Shown: positions 17,435 through 25,863, counted from the first letter of the stretch. The stretch: 64,000 nt of DNA from Cytophagales bacterium (GCA_028279065.1 JANQSY010000049.1:24853-88852); one strand, 5' to 3'. Numbers and translations are program-made. The notes: a model not told the origin generated them from the letters alone.

Positions 17435-18651
17435 TAGCAAGGCTTGCATGGCGGAACGTATGGAGGAATAAGGTTCGTAGCCTTATAGTGATCGTGGCGA
17501 CCATGCTTGGGATCTCAGGTGCCCTGTTCATTGCAGGTCTGATGACCGGTATGACCAATAGCTGGGTACAAAAGCAGATCGACACCGAGCTTTCCGATAT
17601 TCAGATCCATCTGAAGGAATTCGTCATTGAGGAAGACCAAAAGTTCTTTTTTGACAGAGGGGAGATAGAAGAAGCTCTTGAACCGCTTTCATCCTCTATT
17701 CGTGCACAAAGTTTCCGACTAAAAGCTGAGGGTTTGGCGATGTCCGCCCACAATAGCTATCAGGTGATCATCACTGGAGTGGAGCCAAACCAGGAATTGG
17801 GGGTAACCAATCTGAATACCTACTTGAAGGAGGGGGTTTATTTCAGAGAGAGCAAAAGGATCAAGCAGATCCTGATCTCGAGAAAGCTCCAGGAAGAACT
17901 CAAGGTGCGGCTCAATTCCAAGATCGTCCTGAACCTTTCCGATCTCAATGGAGAGATCGTTGGAGAGGCTTTCAAGGTTGTTGGGATCTTTAAAACCGGG
18001 AACGGGCCTTATGATCAGGGGCATGTTTTTGTTCTGAATTCTGAATTCCGTAGTTCGCTGAAAATGGAAGAAGGAAATTTTCATGAGTTAGCTCTGAGAG
18101 TAAACCCTGAGATTCCCATCGAGGAGCATGAGGCCAATATCAAGAAAGCAATTCCCGAAAAATATCTTGCTGAGACCTGGGCGGAAATGCAACCGGCATT
18201 GAAGATGACAGAAAGTTATATGGATACCTTCAGCTATATCCTGCTTTCTGTGGTCTTGACGGCCCTGATCTTTGGAATCATTAATACCATGCTTATGGTG
18301 GTTTTGGAAAGGTCACGAGAGATTGGAATGCTTAGATCCCTTGGGTTGAATGACCGAAAGGTGGGGATGATGTTCATTTTAGAAACCATTTACCTTAGCC
18401 TGACAGGAGCGGTTTTCGGAAATATCATTTCATGGATCTTGATCAGACATTATGGGAGGATCGGGATCCATTTTGAGGCTTGGGAAGAGGGATTTGAAAG
18501 TTTCGGATATGAGAGTGTTGTCTTTCCCATGCTTGAAGGCAACTTTTATTTGATCGTTACCATCCTGGTTTTCCTGACAGCATTATTGGCATCCTATTTC
18601 CCGGTCCGAAAAGCTATCAGACTTGACATAGCAACAGCGATAAGAAATTAA
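17431..18651 (+). CDS. ABC transporter permease, FtsX/LolE-like (second of pair)
   Basis: It encodes 406 residues and overlaps the first permease by ATGA. The plan is the same: LAWRNVWRNKVRSLIVIVATMLG at the start, a periplasmic domain, then VLERSREIGMLRSLGLNDRKVG and the last two helices. The pair is clearly paralogous but diverged, as expected for a heterodimer like LolC/LolE. The coupling segment REIGMLRSLG is the canonical FtsX contact with the ATPase. It works with the ATPase encoded 1 bp downstream. Function beyond Lol-like export is inferred from gene order. Confidence 0.88.
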   Translation: MIARLAWRNVWRNKVRSLIVIVATMLGISGALFIAGLMTGMTNSWVQKQIDTELSDIQIHLKEFVIEEDQKFFFDRGEIEEALEPLSSSIRAQSFRLKAEGLAMSAHNSYQVIITGVEPNQELGVTNLNTYLKEGVYFRESKRIKQILISRKLQEELKVRLNSKIVLNLSDLNGEIVGEAFKVVGIFKTGNGPYDQGHVFVLNSEFRSSLKMEEGNFHELALRVNPEIPIEEHEANIKKAIPEKYLAETWAEMQPALKMTESYMDTFSYILLSVVLTALIFGIINTMLMVVLERSREIGMLRSLGLNDRKVGMMFILETIYLSLTGAVFGNIISWILIRHYGRIGIHFEAWEEGFESFGYESVVFPMLEGNFYLIVTILVFLTALLASYFPVRKAIRLDIATAIRN

Positions 18652-18652
18652 A

Positions 18653-19345
18653 ATGGAAGTAATCAAAATCCGAAGTTTAAAGAAGATCTACAATCCAGAT
18701 ACTGTACCGGTTCATGCTGTTGATGGCATCGATACAGAATTTCAATCAGGTGAATTTACGGCAATTGTAGGACCTTCTGGATGTGGTAAAACCACCTTTT
18801 TAAATCTAGTGGGTGGCCTGGAATCCCCAACCGAAGGTGAGATCTTTATCAATGGGGAGAATATTTCCCATAAGAAGAAATCACAAATGACCGACTTCCG
18901 ATTGCACAATATCGGATTTGTGTTCCAGGCATATAATCTGATTCCCGTGATGAGCGCTTACGAGAATGTGGCATTTATCATGGAGCTTTTGGGCCGGCCT
19001 CAATCGGAGATCAAAACCAGGGTCATGGAACTTCTCGATGCCATGGGTGTAGCTGATAAAGCAGGACAACGTCCTCATCAACTTTCGGGTGGCCAACAGC
19101 AAAGGGTTGCTGTAGCCAGGGCACTTGCTTCCAAGCCCAAGTTTATTCTTGCCGATGAACCTACGGCCAATCTGGATAGCCATTCCACTGAGACTCTTCT
19201 GGACCTTATGCTAAAAATGAATGAGAAAGAGGGCACAACAATTATCTTCTCAACTCATGATCAAAGGGTGATGAATAAAGCAAGGCGACTGGTCCAGATG
19301 GATGATGGTAAGATCGTTGGAAATGGAAAACCAGAGGCTAATTAG
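18653..19345 (+). CDS. ABC transporter ATPase, LolD/MacB type
   Basis: It encodes 230 residues with a complete nucleotide-binding domain: Walker [10 protein letters not shown] (residues 40-48), Q-loop [17 protein letters not shown], signature [15 protein letters not shown], Walker [14 protein letters not shown], and H-loop FSTHDQRV. The length and [13 protein letters not shown] match the LolD/MacB/FtsE class that pairs with FtsX permeases. It drives the two permeases encoded just upstream. The next gene's ATG lies inside its 3' end (23-bp overlap), so all five genes from 15452 to 20507 form one translational unit. Confidence 0.93.
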   Translation: MEVIKIRSLKKIYNPDTVPVHAVDGIDTEFQSGEFTAIVGPSGCGKTTFLNLVGGLESPTEGEIFINGENISHKKKSQMTDFRLHNIGFVFQAYNLIPVMSAYENVAFIMELLGRPQSEIKTRVMELLDAMGVADKAGQRPHQLSGGQQQRVAVARALASKPKFILADEPTANLDSHSTETLLDLMLKMNEKEGTTIIFSTHDQRVMNKARRLVQMDDGKIVGNGKPEAN

Positions 19346-20507
19346 ATACCTTTTTGTTTCCATTGTAATTATTCTTTCTGTAGGAATTCAATCTGCCAGA
19401 GCTCAATACATAAAGGAAAAAATGCGGTTGTGGGGTTATGTGAAGTATATGAATACTCTTTTCATTGCTGACAACGATACCGTCCCAATCCTCACCGATA
19501 ACCTCATCCATAACCGACTAAATTATACCTGGTATATTCAAAAGCATTGGGAATTCAATACCTCTATGCGAAACAGGGTGTTTTGGGGAGAATTTGTCAA
19601 AGCTCAGCCGGATCTGGCAGAAAGTCTCAAGGATGATATGGGGGTATGGGATCTGAGCGCGGTATGGATGGAGGGTTATGGTTATATCGGACATACCATC
19701 TTCGACCGACTGAACATCACAGCCAGATACGGGAAATCTGAGATGATTTTTGGAAGGCAGAGGATCAATTGGGGAACCTGTTTGGTCTGGAACCCAAATG
19801 ACATTTATAATGCCTACTCTTTCTTTGATTTTGATTATGAGGAAAGACCCGGAACCGACGCATTCCTTTATAGGTACTATATGTCCCCGGTTTCAAGTAT
19901 TGAAGCAGTCTATGGATTTGGCGACAGTTTAAGAGGAAGTACCATTTCAGGAATGCTCAAGCTAAACAGGAGAGGATATGACTTTCAAGGATTTTTGGGA
20001 TATCAAAAAGGTTTCTATACAGCTGGAGTTGGATGGGCTGGAGAGATAAAAGGTGCCGGGTTTCGTGGCGAGATTTCTGTATGGGAACCCGATGCCAGTT
20101 CTACAGGGCCCTCCCAGTTAGTCGGGGGATTTGATATCGATTATACCTTTCCCAACTCCCTTTACCTGCATGGTGCATACCTTTACAACAGTGAGGGGAT
20201 CAATACGTCCACAGGTGATTACAACGGTTTTTTCTTAAACAGGGAGCTTGGTGCTCGTACCCTAAGCCCTACCCAGCATTCCATTTTCGCTGAAGTCTCG
20301 GGCCAGCTTTCTCCTATTATCAGGGGTTCACTTTTTGGTATCACAAATCCCCAGGATGCCTCCTTTTTCTGGGGGCCAATGATAAGCTGGAGCATTTCAA
20401 ATGATTTTGAACTCCTTTTTAACGGTCAGATCTTTGTCGGGCCCCCAAATACAGCCTATGGAGGCTATGGAAGTATATTTTATCTGCGCTTCAAATACAG
20501 TTTCTAA
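19323..20507 (+). CDS. Outer-membrane beta-barrel protein linked to the Lol-like transporter
   Basis: I chose the ATG at 19323 (394 aa) because it opens a signal peptide ([24 protein letters not shown]). The mature chain has alternating aromatic/hydrophobic strands and ends IFYLRFKYSF, with a terminal Phe as in barrel proteins. FGRQRINWGTCLVWNPNDIYN is reminiscent of the DUF1302-type barrels that accompany lipid-export systems in Proteobacteria. With the LolA-like carrier, the permease pair and the ATPase, it completes a possible route from inner to outer membrane. The barrel call is supported by composition and ends; family assignment is tentative. Confidence 0.7.
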   Translation: MENQRLIRYLFVSIVIILSVGIQSARAQYIKEKMRLWGYVKYMNTLFIADNDTVPILTDNLIHNRLNYTWYIQKHWEFNTSMRNRVFWGEFVKAQPDLAESLKDDMGVWDLSAVWMEGYGYIGHTIFDRLNITARYGKSEMIFGRQRINWGTCLVWNPNDIYNAYSFFDFDYEERPGTDAFLYRYYMSPVSSIEAVYGFGDSLRGSTISGMLKLNRRGYDFQGFLGYQKGFYTAGVGWAGEIKGAGFRGEISVWEPDASSTGPSQLVGGFDIDYTFPNSLYLHGAYLYNSEGINTSTGDYNGFFLNRELGARTLSPTQHSIFAEVSGQLSPIIRGSLFGITNPQDASFFWGPMISWSISNDFELLFNGQIFVGPPNTAYGGYGSIFYLRFKYSF

Positions 20508-20510
20508 TTA

Positions 20511-20528
20511 TATCCAATTAATTGGATA
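20511..20528. repeat. 18-bp perfect palindrome in the spacer
   Basis: TATCCAATTAATTGGATA is a perfect inverted repeat between the barrel gene and the next open frame. It could be an operator for a dimeric regulator. A weak AT-rich stem at a transcript end is also possible, because AATTTT follows. The TTG start candidate of the next gene lies within it. Confidence 0.6.
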
Positions 20529-20950
20529 ATTTTGAGAAAGTCATTGAATCCTTAGCTATGCCTTCAAAGTCCAGTTCCAGAAAATCCAAGTTCAAGGCCG
20601 CTCCATTCCTATTTAATGTTGCTGTTTTCCTATATGGTGTAATTTTTTCCCTTGAACATGATAGGCTTTACATTGCCTCAGGATTATTCGTGGTGGCCAT
20701 TTTGAATTTGCTTGTTATTAAGACATCAGAAAAGCATTTTTCGAATTGGCTGGTACTAGGAATCAGTACCATCCTGGCTTTAGCTATGACCATTGATTCG
20801 TTCGTTGAAGATGTAAAGTATTTCAGCTATCTCTGGCTTGCCGCCTTTATAGTCTCCTTTGGAGTTACCATTATCTCCTACAAAAAATTTCAAAGGGCAA
20901 GGGCTGAAAAGCGCTCCTCCATAAGTTCAAATGGCTCTACCAAGGAATAA
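20522..20950 (+). CDS. Small membrane protein of unknown function
   Basis: It encodes up to 142 residues with four hydrophobic helices (APFLFNVAVFLYGVIF, LYIASGLFVVAILNLLVI, NWLVLGISTILALAM, FSYLWLAAFIVSFGVTII) and a basic, Ser-rich C-terminal tail. The frame can start at TTG 20522, which lies inside an 18-bp palindrome, or at ATG 20558 (130 aa). I cannot decide, though the ATG seems safer. I recognise no family. It follows the Lol-like operon but may be independent. Its 3' end overlaps the convergent SDR gene by 14 bp. Confidence 0.55.
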   Translation: MDNFEKVIESLAMPSKSSSRKSKFKAAPFLFNVAVFLYGVIFSLEHDRLYIASGLFVVAILNLLVIKTSEKHFSNWLVLGISTILALAMTIDSFVEDVKYFSYLWLAAFIVSFGVTIISYKKFQRARAEKRSSISSNGSTKE

Positions 20951-21620
20951 CCTTCTTGTCGCGGAAGAACTTTCCGGTTGGGATCTTGGATTCCGTTGCT
21001 AACCAGACTGCGGTTTCAGCTCCCTTCTCAACAGATCTCGATGCTCCTGACCCTCCCATGTCTGTTCTCACCCAGCCCGGACACATGGCATTCACCTTGA
21101 TCCCCCCTCCCTCCAGTTCTCTTGCCAAGATGATCGTTTGGGCATTCAATCCTACTTTCGACATCCGGTAGGCGGCATAATTTCCATGGAGATCATCAAT
21201 TGCTCCCATTCCGCTACTGATGTTAATGATCCGGCCTTCCTTGCTTTTCCGCAGCAAGGGGATAAATGCTGCGTTGAGCTTTATTGGTCCATAAAAATTT
21301 GTCTCGAAAGTATCTCTAATTGACTCAATATCAGGTTTTAATAATCCGGAAGATCCAATATATACACCCGCATTGTTGATCAGAACATCCAACCTTCCAT
21401 GCTCTCTTTTTATAAGATCTACTGCATGCTTTATGTCTTCATCATTGGATACGCTTAATTCAACAGCTGTGATGCCCTCACCTAATTCCGCTGCGACCTT
21501 ATCTCCTTTTTTTTTATTCCTGGAGCCAAGAAAAACCTTGTTTCCAAGGCCCGCCAGCTGACGGCAGACCTCCTTCCCGATCCCCCTGTTTCCTCCTGTA
21601 ACCAAAACTATTCTTTCCAT
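20937..21620 (-). CDS. Short-chain dehydrogenase/reductase
   Basis: It encodes 227 residues with the classical SDR plan: nucleotide-binding TGGNRGIGKEVCRQLA near residue 8, NNAGVYIG (about 85), catalytic Ser in INISSGMG, YRMSK as the YxxxK pair, and CPGWVRTDMGG. LFLGSRNKKKGDKVA after strand 2 suggests NADP(H) preference, with basic residues following the strand. The enzyme resembles carbonyl-reductase-like SDRs; the substrate is unknown. The gene is convergent with the small membrane protein gene and divergent from tag. Confidence 0.9.
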   Translation of the reverse strand: MERIVLVTGGNRGIGKEVCRQLAGLGNKVFLGSRNKKKGDKVAAELGEGITAVELSVSNDEDIKHAVDLIKREHGRLDVLINNAGVYIGSSGLLKPDIESIRDTFETNFYGPIKLNAAFIPLLRKSKEGRIINISSGMGAIDDLHGNYAAYRMSKVGLNAQTIILARELEGGGIKVNAMCPGWVRTDMGGSGASRSVEKGAETAVWLATESKIPTGKFFRDKKVIPW

Positions 21621-21665
21621 GTTGATTTTTATTGCGAAAATAGTCTTGGCAAAACACCAATCTAT

Positions 21666-22220
21666 ATGGCTGAAACATTTTCTTATTGCGAGTATGTCAG
21701 AGACCTACCACCAGATGACCTTCATCGACGCTACCATGACGAGGAATATGGATTTCCTATCCACAATGACGATGGGCTCTTTGGCCGCCTATTGCTGGAG
21801 ATCAATCAGGCGGGCTTGTCCTGGACAACCATTTTGAAGAAGAAAAGAGGCTTTAAGGAGGCATATGAAGGTTTCAGCATCGAAAAAATAGCTGCTTATG
21901 GAGAAGCAGAAAAGGAAAGACTACTGCACGATCCCGGAATAATCAGGAATCGATTAAAAGTAGAAGCCGCGATCTATAACGCTGGACGGATCCTTGAGCT
22001 GCAGAAAGAATTTGGCTCTTTCGAAAATTGGCTGGATGAGCATCATTCAAAGTCCAGGGAAGAGTGGGTAAAAATTTTCAAAAAAGAGTTTCGGTTCACA
22101 GGGGGTGAAATAGTGAACGAATTCCTAACCAGCACCGGCTACCTACCCGGAAGTCATGCCTCTGGCTGCCCAATTTATGAGGTTTGGAAGGCTGCGAGCC
22201 CCAAATGCCTTCAGACATGA
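21666..22220 (+). CDS. tag: DNA-3-methyladenine glycosylase I
   Basis: It encodes 184 residues, the usual Tag length. It shows YHDEEYGFP, LLLEINQAGLSWTTILKKK (with the Glu and Trp of the base-binding pocket), DPGIIRNRLKVEA, and a C-terminal SGCP with a nearby His. The Cys near residue 8, His in YHDEE, His of GSHASGC and the last Cys reproduce the Tag zinc site. The enzyme excises 3-methyladenine from alkylated DNA. The stop codon forms TGATCA with that of the convergent SpoU methylase gene, within a 12-bp palindrome. Confidence 0.92.
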   Translation: MAETFSYCEYVRDLPPDDLHRRYHDEEYGFPIHNDDGLFGRLLLEINQAGLSWTTILKKKRGFKEAYEGFSIEKIAAYGEAEKERLLHDPGIIRNRLKVEAAIYNAGRILELQKEFGSFENWLDEHHSKSREEWVKIFKKEFRFTGGEIVNEFLTSTGYLPGSHASGCPIYEVWKAASPKCLQT

Positions 22221-23012
22221 TCATGTCCTTTGCCTGACCGCTTCGTAAAGGGAAATACCTACTGATACAGAGACATTTAGGCTGTCGGCAATACCGGCCA
22301 TCGGGATGTTGAATGGAGTCATTCCCTCATTCAAGTACTCTTTGCTGATGCCCTTATCCTCAGCTCCGAAAATCAAGGCAGAGGAACTGGAAAGGTCAAG
22401 TTGGAAAATCGATGGGTGATCACCAGGGAGAGCCAGATACCCGGCAAACTTGTTCTTTTTCAGGAACTCAATGATCTCATTGGGATTGGATTGGACAAAT
22501 GGAACAGAAAAGACACAGCCCAGACTTGCTCTGATCGAAAAAGGATTGAAAATATCCCCATCATAATTGCTAATGAATATTCCATCTACCCCTGCTGCAT
22601 CTGCAGTCCTGAAGATCGCCCCAATGTTTCCGGGTTTTTCAATTCCATCAAGAACAACGAAAAAGGCCTTCTTGCTTACTCTAAGGTCTCCAAGATCAAA
22701 TTTCTTTTCCCTGAATACCCCTATCACACCTTCAGTTCTACCTCTAAATGTCAATTGCTCAAAAACCTTGGATGATAAAACAACATCCGACAGGCTCTGC
22801 TGCTCATAGATTTTATACCAAGGATCATCTTCTTTTAAAAGAGATGGATCCCTATACTTCTGTTCAAGATGGAATCCATTTTTCAATGCCCTTTCAAATT
22901 CTCTTCTTCCCTCTACTACAAATGCCCCCTCTTCTTTTCGGAATTTGGATTTTGATCTGAGCAACCTGATACGCCTGATCTCAGGGTTTGAAGAACTTGT
23001 GATCTTTTTCAA
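22221..23012 (-). CDS. TrmH/SpoU family RNA 2'-O-methyltransferase
   Basis: It encodes 263 residues. An N-terminal substrate-binding domain (SSNPEIRRIRLLRSKSKFRKEEGAFVVEG split here into short motifs: IRLLRSKSKFRKE, FVVEGRREFERAL) precedes the SpoU domain. The three motifs of the trefoil-knot fold are present: PGNIGAIFRTADAAG, LIFGAEDKGIS, and IPMAGIADSLNVSVSVGISLYEAV. It likely methylates ribose in 23S rRNA or tRNA with SAM; the target nucleotide is not predictable. Its stop codon abuts that of tag. Confidence 0.9.
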   Translation of the reverse strand: MKKITSSSNPEIRRIRLLRSKSKFRKEEGAFVVEGRREFERALKNGFHLEQKYRDPSLLKEDDPWYKIYEQQSLSDVVLSSKVFEQLTFRGRTEGVIGVFREKKFDLGDLRVSKKAFFVVLDGIEKPGNIGAIFRTADAAGVDGIFISNYDGDIFNPFSIRASLGCVFSVPFVQSNPNEIIEFLKKNKFAGYLALPGDHPSIFQLDLSSSSALIFGAEDKGISKEYLNEGMTPFNIPMAGIADSLNVSVSVGISLYEAVRQRT

Positions 23013-23081
23013 AAATTGTTTAAACGATTAGTAGATTTTTCAACAAATTAAAAATATTGATTCTGGACAGCCTTTCATTTA

Positions 23082-23112
23082 TTTGAAAATCCTTCAAACT
23101 AATATACCTTGG
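23082..23112 (+). promoter_or_regulatory. Possible promoter of the 23139 gene
   Basis: TTTG (23082-23085) and TACCTTGG (23105-23112) are separated by 19 bp. This fits the Bacteroidota promoter spacing with one mismatch in the -7 box. It lies 27 bp before the ATG of the secreted protein gene. Confidence 0.4.
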
Positions 23113-23138
23113 TTTCCTGAACCTATTCAACATTCCCG

Positions 23139-23831
23139 ATGAAAAAAATTTTTCTGTTCTTGATCGCTTTTCTAATGATCTCTACCGGAGGTATAGCCCA
23201 AAAATATATTGGAGGTGCAGGAGCGGTAAATGGTGGCTCGGCTTACTTTGATGTTTCGGGCTTTAACCAATTCCTACCGGAATCCTTCCCTGAATTTTCT
23301 GGCGATTTCCTTTCAATTGGAGGGGATGGTTATTTCATGTATAACAATTTTGTGATCGGTGGTAACGGACAGGGACTATTCGGGGATAACATCAAAAGCG
23401 GGACCCAACAGGCATCTATCGGTGGTGGCTTTGGTTTTTTTCAATTTGGTTATGACTTCCTGCATAAGGACAATCTAAAGCTCTATCCTTTGGTGGGGAT
23501 TGGCGGAGGTGGGATCGATATGGTTTTTTCAACTATCGGTAGGTTTTCAGCTCAAGATATTCAGGACAGAAATACCAATGAGGAATACATCCAATCCAAC
23601 ATCAGTTGGGGAAGCGTACTGTTCGATCTGGGAATTGGTTTTGATTACTTTCCTGAAGATGATGGCAAATCCAGCCCAAGGATAGGGGTCAGAACAGGTT
23701 ATATTCTCTCTCCTTCAAAAAACGACTTTACTTATGCCGGAGGAATCATTACTGAGGCCGAGAGCTATTCATTCAATGGATTCTATTTCAGAATCGTGAT
23801 CGGTGGAGGAGGTTTTAGCAAGGTCGAGTAA
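23139..23831 (+). CDS. Predicted outer-membrane or secreted glycine-rich protein
   Basis: It encodes 230 residues with a signal peptide (KKIFLFLIAFLMISTGGIAQ). The mature chain is rich in Gly, Phe and Tyr with alternating strands (FLSIGGDGYFMYNNFVIGGNGQGLFG, split by turns) and a Gly-rich end (FRIVIGGGGFSKVE). This suggests a small beta-barrel or porin-like fold of about 8-10 strands. No family is recognised. The following gene starts 36 bp downstream and may share its transcript. Confidence 0.65.
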   Translation: MKKIFLFLIAFLMISTGGIAQKYIGGAGAVNGGSAYFDVSGFNQFLPESFPEFSGDFLSIGGDGYFMYNNFVIGGNGQGLFGDNIKSGTQQASIGGGFGFFQFGYDFLHKDNLKLYPLVGIGGGGIDMVFSTIGRFSAQDIQDRNTNEEYIQSNISWGSVLFDLGIGFDYFPEDDGKSSPRIGVRTGYILSPSKNDFTYAGGIITEAESYSFNGFYFRIVIGGGGFSKVE

Positions 23832-23867
23832 ACAAAAACAATTCATTTTACATTAAACCAATAATTC

Positions 23868-24332
23868 ATGAAAAGAATAATTTTATTCACAGCTGCTATT
23901 TGTTTTTCAATAGGGCTACAAGCTCAGGAAGATAATAGCGGGAACTACGTTGAGGTTTTGAGGTCTGTTCTAAGCACCGAGAAAAAGGCGGCTGTTGCAG
24001 AGGTAATGCAATTCACCAAGGAGGAATCCGATGCATTCTGGCCAATTTATAATGAGCTTCAATCCAAATTGTACGATGTCTATTCAAAAAGGATCGATCT
24101 GATCCAGGCTTTTGGGGATAATTATGATAAAATGACAGATGAAAAAGCCATGGAGCTTAACAAGCAATTCCTTGATATAATTACTCAGGAAGACAAGGTA
24201 TACAGATCTTTTCTTGGCAAATTTCAAAAAGCGATTGGCGGTAAAAAGACCCTAAGGTATTATCAGACCGAGAACAAGATCTCCATTATGGTGGAATACG
24301 AACTTGCTTCAAGGATACCCTTGTTAGAATAA
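23868..24332 (+). CDS. Small periplasmic helical protein of unknown function
   Basis: It encodes 154 residues with a signal peptide (RIILFTAAICFSIGLQAQ). The mature part is mostly helical and charged: VLSTEKKAAVAEVMQFTKEESDAFWPIYNE split as STEKKAAVAEVMQF and FWPIYNELQSKLYDVY. The FWPIYNEY-like heptad pattern recurs in small periplasmic proteins of Bacteroidota, with Spy/CpxP-like helical character. That comparison rests on pattern only. The gene ends in a hairpin whose U-tract runs straight into the next ATG. Confidence 0.6.
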   Translation: MKRIILFTAAICFSIGLQAQEDNSGNYVEVLRSVLSTEKKAAVAEVMQFTKEESDAFWPIYNELQSKLYDVYSKRIDLIQAFGDNYDKMTDEKAMELNKQFLDIITQEDKVYRSFLGKFQKAIGGKKTLRYYQTENKISIMVEYELASRIPLLE

Positions 24333-24334
24333 CC

Positions 24335-24360
24335 AAAAGAGGGCGTTTTTGCCCCTTTTT
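24335..24360 (+). terminator. Terminator-like hairpin abutting the next start codon
   Basis: AAAAGAGGGC and GCCCCTTTTT form a stem with one mismatch around a GTTTTT loop, followed by U residues. The ATG of the next gene begins at 24361, directly after the T-tract, so this may act as an attenuator. Confidence 0.55.
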
Positions 24361-25272
24361 ATGGTTGCCTTCCTTTCTTCGTTTGATAAATTCATATTCA
24401 GACTAAGCTGCTTACTGGCGCTTTTGTATGAGTTTTATGCCGTCAGTATGGATATCGTCACCGATATGCCTGCTAACCACGTTACAGTAGATGGGATCCT
24501 TTTGATCCTTTTTTCCATCCTTGTAGCGTTGGCCTTCCGATTCAAGGACCCAATAGCCTTATTGCAGGTGCCTTTTGTCCTAATCTTGTTCGTTGGTATC
24601 GGCTATTTTTGGGTTGCTTCTGGGGGAATGAGAGGGGGTAGCATTGGTTACATATCAATAGTTGTATTGATCACAATAATTCTGGTTCCAAAACCGATCT
24701 TCAATTACCTGGCAGCCGGAGCATTCTTCATAATGCAGTTATTTTTCGTTCTCTTGGAGGTTTTCGATCCCGAATTATTCGATCAGCCAAAGAACCTGAA
24801 TTTGGGTTTCTTCCCTCCAACTTTTCTGATCATAAACGCCTTTGCCGGAGGGATGATCGCTTTGTTGAGATATCTTATGGATAAGGAAAGGCAAAGGATA
24901 ATCGAAAACAATTCTCTGCTAGAAGCGAAGAACAAGGAGATCGAACTAAAAAACCAGGAACTTGAAGATCAAAGATTTGAGATCCAGAGGATCAATCAAT
25001 CGCTTGAAAGAAGGGTCAGGGAAAGAACAAATGAGATCGTCGCCCAAAAGCAACAGATCGAGGAATTCACCTACCTGAACGCTCATAAGTTAAGAGGTGC
25101 CATAACAAGAATCGTTGGCCTTGCTACTCTCCAAAAGGACGAATCCTCAGAAAGTGAAAATGACAAGCTGAGGGATATGATCGATCAAAGTGCCCGTGAA
25201 GCCGATGAAGTACTTAAGGAGATCACTGGTAAGCTCAATGAAGAATCTAAAAAGCAACTGAGCAAGGATTAG
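24361..25272 (+). CDS. Membrane sensor with coiled coil and a DHp-like domain but no kinase ATPase
   Basis: I chose the ATG at 24361 (303 aa) over TTG 24349. About six membrane helices fill residues 1-165 (for example VTVDGILLILFSILVALAFRF region, ISIVVLITIILVPKPIF). A strong coiled coil follows at about 180-235 with many Glu, Lys and Gln. FTYLNAHKLRGAITRIVGLA then matches the DHp helix of Bacteroidota sensor kinases, with His242 at the phospho-acceptor position. The chain ends 61 residues later with no HATPase_c motifs (no N, G1 or G2 boxes). It is either a phosphotransfer partner or a truncated kinase. No obvious frameshifted remnant follows. Confidence 0.75.
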   Translation: MVAFLSSFDKFIFRLSCLLALLYEFYAVSMDIVTDMPANHVTVDGILLILFSILVALAFRFKDPIALLQVPFVLILFVGIGYFWVASGGMRGGSIGYISIVVLITIILVPKPIFNYLAAGAFFIMQLFFVLLEVFDPELFDQPKNLNLGFFPPTFLIINAFAGGMIALLRYLMDKERQRIIENNSLLEAKNKEIELKNQELEDQRFEIQRINQSLERRVRERTNEIVAQKQQIEEFTYLNAHKLRGAITRIVGLATLQKDESSESENDKLRDMIDQSAREADEVLKEITGKLNEESKKQLSKD

Positions 25273-25273
25273 A

Positions 25274-25480
25274 TCACCCCTTCCCCAGACTCAATGCACC
25301 TGAAGGGCAAGCCTTAACCTGCGCGATTATCTTTTCCTTTTCAGCCTGATCAAGATCTATCCAGGGTTTCCTTTTCGGGTCAAATACCTTCGGCAAGCCT
25401 CTGGCACAAACCCCTGAATGGATGCACAGGTCTGGTTGCCATACAACTTCCAGATCATCCTTTTTGTATTTTTTGATCAT
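25274..25480 (-). CDS. YjdI-like mono-cluster 4Fe-4S protein
   Basis: It encodes 68 residues, the typical size for the divergent Fer4_19/YjdI family. Cysteines occur in LCIHSGVCARGLPKVF and KACPSGAL, the usual pattern for a single cluster. The start overlaps the end of the OsmC gene by ATGA, so the two are cotranscribed and coupled. Pairing with OsmC/GNAT-like small proteins is common for this family, and a role in redox or stress metabolism is likely though not proven. It ends 2 bp from the convergent sensor gene. Confidence 0.85.
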   Translation of the reverse strand: MIKKYKKDDLEVVWQPDLCIHSGVCARGLPKVFDPKRKPWIDLDQAEKEKIIAQVKACPSGALSLGKG

Positions 25481-25863
25481 ACTAATTCAATTTTGGTGTC
25501 TATCTCGGTTTCCCCGCTGATCATCAAGGATATAGGACACCTTTTTGCAATATAACTCAATCTTTCAACCTGCTCTGGTTCCAATTGGTTCTCAAAACGA
25601 ATGGTCTTGTTGATCTTTTTCTTCCCATTTACCCTTACCACCTCAAGGTCAACATTGATCTCCCCCGGATCCCATCCCTTTCTATCAGAATACATCCTTA
25701 TTGTGGAGGCAACACAACCCCCGAGGGAAGCAAGAAAGTGTTGAGTTGGGGTTGAGCCCTTGCCCTGCCCGCCATTGCTCTCCGGTTCATCTATTATTAT
25801 TTCCTTAATGCCTCCGCTTATGCGGATCAAATAGTTCTCCTCCTTTAAGTTAGCCTGAATCAT
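25477..25863 (-). CDS. OsmC/Ohr-family peroxide-related protein
   Basis: It encodes 128 residues of the OsmC fold. The core GSTPTQHFLASLGGCVASTIRMYSDRKG holds the usual first Cys in LGGCVA, and the second Cys lies in AKRCPISLMISGE. Both catalytic cysteines needed for organic hydroperoxide reduction are present. The N-terminus (IRISGGIKEIIIDEP) fits the YhfA-like OsmC branch better than Ohr. The following YjdI-type gene is coupled through a 4-bp overlap. Cytosolic. Confidence 0.88.
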   Translation of the reverse strand: MIQANLKEENYLIRISGGIKEIIIDEPESNGGQGKGSTPTQHFLASLGGCVASTIRMYSDRKGWDPGEINVDLEVVRVNGKKKINKTIRFENQLEPEQVERLSYIAKRCPISLMISGETEIDTKIELV

